From Flexilinea sp. (GTDB lineage Bacteria; Chloroflexota; Anaerolineae; Anaerolineales; Anaerolineaceae), in assembly GCA_026645735.1 (NCBI GenBank), contig JAPKMT010000021.1, forward strand, positions 1 to 49,733: a stretch of DNA of 49,733 nt, written 5' to 3'. Positions 49,466 to 49,733 of this stretch are shown in pieces (the stretch's first letter is position 1; each line of letters starts with the position of its first letter). A program made the position numbers and the translations under genes. The notes beneath the pieces were generated by a model. That model was not told the origin of the DNA, ran no database searches, and worked only from the letters and a program-made list of their open reading frames with translations.

Positions 49466-49639
49466 TTTTTTGCGAAGCAGAAGCGATCAGATGTTATGTC
49501 GTCGGGTTCGCACGAATTGTAATTCAATTTCACGAGGAAAATAAATTATTCAAACTTGGGGGAATTGACGATAATAAAAATAGAAATAAAAAAAAGACAA
49601 TATATAGGGATTCGTCATTTTTTTTCTCTATATTTTGCA
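49466..49639 (+). promoter_or_regulatory. CRISPR leader
   Basis: The 174 bases between cas2 and the first repeat are AT-rich with A- and T-runs, have no reading frame, and end ATATTTTGCA at the first repeat. This is the expected place for the array promoter and the integration anchor. Confidence 0.75.
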
Positions 49640-49733
49640 GTCGCTCCCCACGTGGGGAGCGTGGATTGAAATCTCATTTAACGGAATTGGTTTGTATTCA
49701 CCTGTGTCGCTCCCCACGTGGGGAGCGTGGATT
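49640..49733 (+). CRISPR. Start of type I-C CRISPR array (truncated by window edge)
   Basis: A 33-base repeat (49640-49672) beginning GTCGCTCCCCACGTGGGG and ending GGATTGAAAT is followed by a 33-base spacer (49673-49705) and a second repeat cut at the window end (49706-49733). The repeat has the type I-C form. Its CGCTCCCCACGTGGGGAGCG core is a perfect 20-base palindrome. The array runs away from cas2, so the visible spacer is the most recent acquisition. Confidence 0.95.

Overview
The window is a contiguous bacterial chromosome segment from an anaerobe-like, fermentative, c-di-GMP-signalling organism. Protein styles (secreted sortase fused to a long ectodomain, family-5 solute-binding protein without a lipobox, GH94 cellobiose phosphorylase, CbiR-type cobamide remodelling, type I-C CRISPR-Cas) fit the Chloroflexota (Anaerolineae) best. 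That placement is an inference of modest confidence; no rRNA is present to settle it.

Layout. 1-2274: N-terminal 758 codons of a large membrane-anchored Ig-repeat surface protein running off the left edge. 2588-8964: cell-surface genes, namely a GT-C glycosyltransferase, a left-handed-beta-helix N-acetyltransferase with its DegT aminotransferase (an amino-sugar pair), and an 861-residue exported protein ending in a sortase domain. 9.2-12.4 kb: a membrane thioredoxin/CcdA-like protein, tRNA-Cys and tRNA-Gly, a GIY-YIG ORF and many copies of a TCATTGCGAG-ended repeat. 12.5-15.9 kb: corrinoid salvage and remodelling (cobU-cbiR-cobS, and divergent cobT), completed by cobO under a cobalamin riboswitch at 39.0-39.7 kb. 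16.0-25.1 kb: serine hydrolase, CorC/HlyC-cdd-recO operon, cellobiose phosphorylase, orphan peptide-type binding protein. 25.4-33.7 kb: tRNA-Arg(GCG) followed by a c-di-GMP region in which a tRNA-tail/terminator/promoter/gene-start block occurs twice. It holds a deleted receptor remnant, a LacI-sensor-GGDEF protein, a Cache-HAMP-PAS-GGDEF-HD-GYP protein, a di-iron MBL-fold protein and a PAS-HD-GYP protein. 33.8-38.9 kb: IclR regulator with a palindromic operator and a NitT/TauT-type ABC transporter (one ATPase, two permeases, one binding protein) enclosing a nucleoside phosphorylase. 40.2-49.7 kb: WYL regulator and a complete type I-C CRISPR-Cas locus (cas3-cas5-cas8c[cas11c inside]-cas7-cas4-cas1-cas2), leader and start of the array.

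The most novel signal is non-coding. About sixteen whole or partial copies of a small intergenic element are scattered from 2.5 to 39.8 kb. Full copies have outer ends of the form CAGYRATTCGAAAT / ATTTCGAATYRCTG, and the longer ones enclose a 17-21 bp hairpin whose arms differ between copies but stay complementary within each copy. A second, unrelated repeat (ends TGTCATTGCGAG / CTCGCAATGACA) clusters around the small GIY-YIG gene. Neither repeat enters the transporter operon or the cas operon, which are also visibly more AT-rich than the middle of the window.
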